Source of the DNA: Solobacterium sp.
GTDB lineage: Bacteria; Bacillota_I; Bacilli_A; Erysipelotrichales; Erysipelotrichaceae
NCBI GenBank assembly: GCA_016280695.1
Contig: JAEEHG010000116.1
Coordinates: 1 to 7,208, forward strand
Direction of reading: 5' to 3'
DNA length: 7,208 nt
Under the pieces are notes generated by a model that worked only from the letters and a program-made list of their open reading frames with translations, was not told where the DNA came from and made no database searches. Positions 6,028-7,208 of this stretch are shown here, piece after piece. Position 1 is the stretch's first letter. Every line of letters starts with the position of its first letter. A program made the position numbers and the translations under genes.

Positions 6028-7208
6028 CTGAAGTAAAAAAGAAGAGAAGAAAGCGCAGAAAGTACAAACTGGTACTGCCATGGAAACAGAACACCGCCCA
6101 GACCGGCAATAAGACCGTACGCCGGAAAAGGCGCCGGCTGAAACTGAAAAAGGAAGTCTGGTATGCGATTGCCGGCGTTGTGGCTGTTCTTCTGCTCATT
6201 CTTGTGCCGCGGGCCATGGACAACAGCAAGCTCAGGAAACTCGGCTATAAAAAAGATGAAATCGCGGCGATCCGGGAACAGAAACTGACCCGTACGCTGC
6301 TGGAAAACGAATGGTATTCCCCGTATCTGGCCCAGGCAATCAAAAACAACTCCCTGGATAAAGACTACATGGAACTCTATACCGTCGTCTCGCCTGAACG
6401 CGGGCTGTCGGCGCAGGACTTCCTGCTCTACAACCGGCTGCTGGACAAGGGCTATGTGGACAAGCAGCTTCTGAACCTGTTCAAGAATCTGAAGTACTGG
6501 GAAATGACGCCGCTGCTGGTCTTTGACTACCAGTATGACGAAACCATGTACATCAACGACTGCACGAGCCACCGCGAGACCAACAGCCAGGACCACTTTG
6601 TCCTGGACGGCAACTACTATACGTTCTATGAAAATACCCTGCCGGTGGATGATGTCAGCAGCGTGGATATGCTGGTGAACAAGACATATTATCTGGACGG
6701 GTCGTATCTCCCGCCGCAGCTGACGGATCTTTCCATACAGTACGCCGCAACCGACCGGCAGCTGGCCCAGACAGCGGCTGATGCCCTGGCTGACTGGTGC
6801 AACGCCGGCCGCGGGGTCGGGGTTACCTTCTACGCCACCAGCGCCTACCGTTCCTATGAATCCCAGGAAACCCTGTACAGGAACTATGTCGGGGTCTACG
6901 GGGAAGCCCAGACCGACCTGATGTCGGCCCGGCCGGGGTTCTCCGAACACCAGACCGGTTATACCGTTGATATCGCGGCCACCCATGAGGATGACATCGA
7001 GGAGTTCAAGGATACGCTGGCTTACCGCTGGACCAGCACGAATTCACCGGATTACGGCTGGATTCTTCGTTATCCGGAAGGGAAGGAAAGCATCACGGGC
7101 TATGAGTTTGAATCGTGGCACTACCGCTACCTCGGCGTTGATCTGGCCCGGGCAGTCGCCGCTTCCGGCATGACCTACGATGAATTCTACTGCCTGTACC
7201 TGAAGCCC
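6024..7208 (+). CDS. Membrane-anchored D-alanyl-D-alanine carboxypeptidase, VanY/LdcB-like (M15B), 3' end outside window
   Basis: Translation from 6024 gives 395 residues with no stop before the right edge; the catalytic domain is essentially complete, so only a short C-terminus is probably missing. Order: a strongly basic cytoplasmic tail (1-43, 21 Lys/Arg), one membrane helix (about 45-62), an outside helical region (about 64-240) with short repeats of the LGYxxxEI type, then the VanY domain (about 240-385). Peptidase M15B marks are SAYRSYESQ (273-281), ARPGFSEHQTGYTVDI (302-317) and ESWHYRYLG (363-371). Expected zinc ligands are His309, Asp316 and His366, with Glu363 as catalytic base. Such enzymes trim the terminal D-Ala (or D,L bonds in LdcB) from peptidoglycan stem peptides outside the membrane. 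Nothing nearby suggests vancomycin resistance: no vanH, vanA or vanX is present. It is the third gene of the operon, joined to the pseudouridine synthase gene by an ATGA overlap. Confidence 0.92.
   Translation, partial: MTEVKKKRRKRRKYKLVLPWKQNTAQTGNKTVRRKRRRLKLKKEVWYAIAGVVAVLLLILVPRAMDNSKLRKLGYKKDEIAAIREQKLTRTLLENEWYSPYLAQAIKNNSLDKDYMELYTVVSPERGLSAQDFLLYNRLLDKGYVDKQLLNLFKNLKYWEMTPLLVFDYQYDETMYINDCTSHRETNSQDHFVLDGNYYTFYENTLPVDDVSSVDMLVNKTYYLDGSYLPPQLTDLSIQYAATDRQLAQTAADALADWCNAGRGVGVTFYATSAYRSYESQETLYRNYVGVYGEAQTDLMSARPGFSEHQTGYTVDIAATHEDDIEEFKDTLAYRWTSTNSPDYGWILRYPEGKESITGYEFESWHYRYLGVDLARAVAASGMTYDEFYCLYLKP

Noticed and set aside
5245..6081. Minus-strand open frame of 278 codons
   Set aside because: Antisense to the pseudouridine synthase; no domain, no ribosome site, and it crosses two real gene junctions.
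5886..6986. Minus-strand open frame of 366 codons
   Set aside because: It is the antisense shadow of the RluA-family gene end and the carboxypeptidase gene; both have clear catalytic motifs on the plus strand, and the shadow has none.
6024..7208. Vancomycin-resistance cluster
   Set aside because: The VanY-type peptidase sits in an operon with RNA-modification genes and has no vanR, vanS, vanH, vanA or vanX neighbour; housekeeping wall trimming is the simpler reading.

Overview
The window is ordinary chromosomal DNA of a Gram-positive bacterium of moderately high GC. The PcrA-type helicase, the VanY-type carboxypeptidase with an N-terminal anchor, the strong AGGAGG-like ribosome binding sites, the TATAAT promoters and the A-tract/T-tract terminator all fit Bacillota. 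The helicase and carboxypeptidase style remind me of GC-rich Erysipelotrichia, but that placement is a low-confidence impression. TGA ends four of the five genes whose stops are visible, so the genetic code is standard and not the mycoplasma one.

Layout. (1) Bases 1-2174, plus strand: the 3' part of a zinc-ribbon, membrane-anchored protein (YdjG-like), then a secreted or anchored TPM-domain protein (YdjH-like) with two tandem TPM-like domains. (2) A 35-bp convergent gap holding a perfect bidirectional terminator. (3) Bases 2210-4381, minus strand: a complete pcrA-family helicase with its own promoter and, apparently, its own terminator. (4) A 112-bp divergent intergenic region with two back-to-back extended -10 promoters whose -35 boxes overlap. 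(5) Bases 4494-7208, plus strand: a tightly overlapped three-gene operon encoding an RlmI/RlmK-type SAM methyltransferase, an RluA-family pseudouridine synthase, and a membrane-anchored D,D-carboxypeptidase (VanY/M15B) that runs off the right edge.

How the genes work together. The first pair matches the B. subtilis ydjG-ydjH arrangement, where these proteins help hold an SPFH protein (YdjI) and PspA at the membrane. An SPFH and perhaps a PspA gene would be expected just outside the left edge. PcrA acts alone in DNA repair, replication and transcription-conflict resolution. The right-hand operon combines two likely RNA-modifying enzymes with a cell-wall enzyme, translationally coupled by 17-nt and 4-nt overlaps.

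I found no tRNA, rRNA, CRISPR array, insertion sequence, phage gene or toxin-antitoxin pair. No stretch over 300 bases lacks a gene. I see no strong candidate for an undescribed system. The most unusual points are the tandem TPM architecture, the shared -35 promoter region, and the polybasic tail of the carboxypeptidase.
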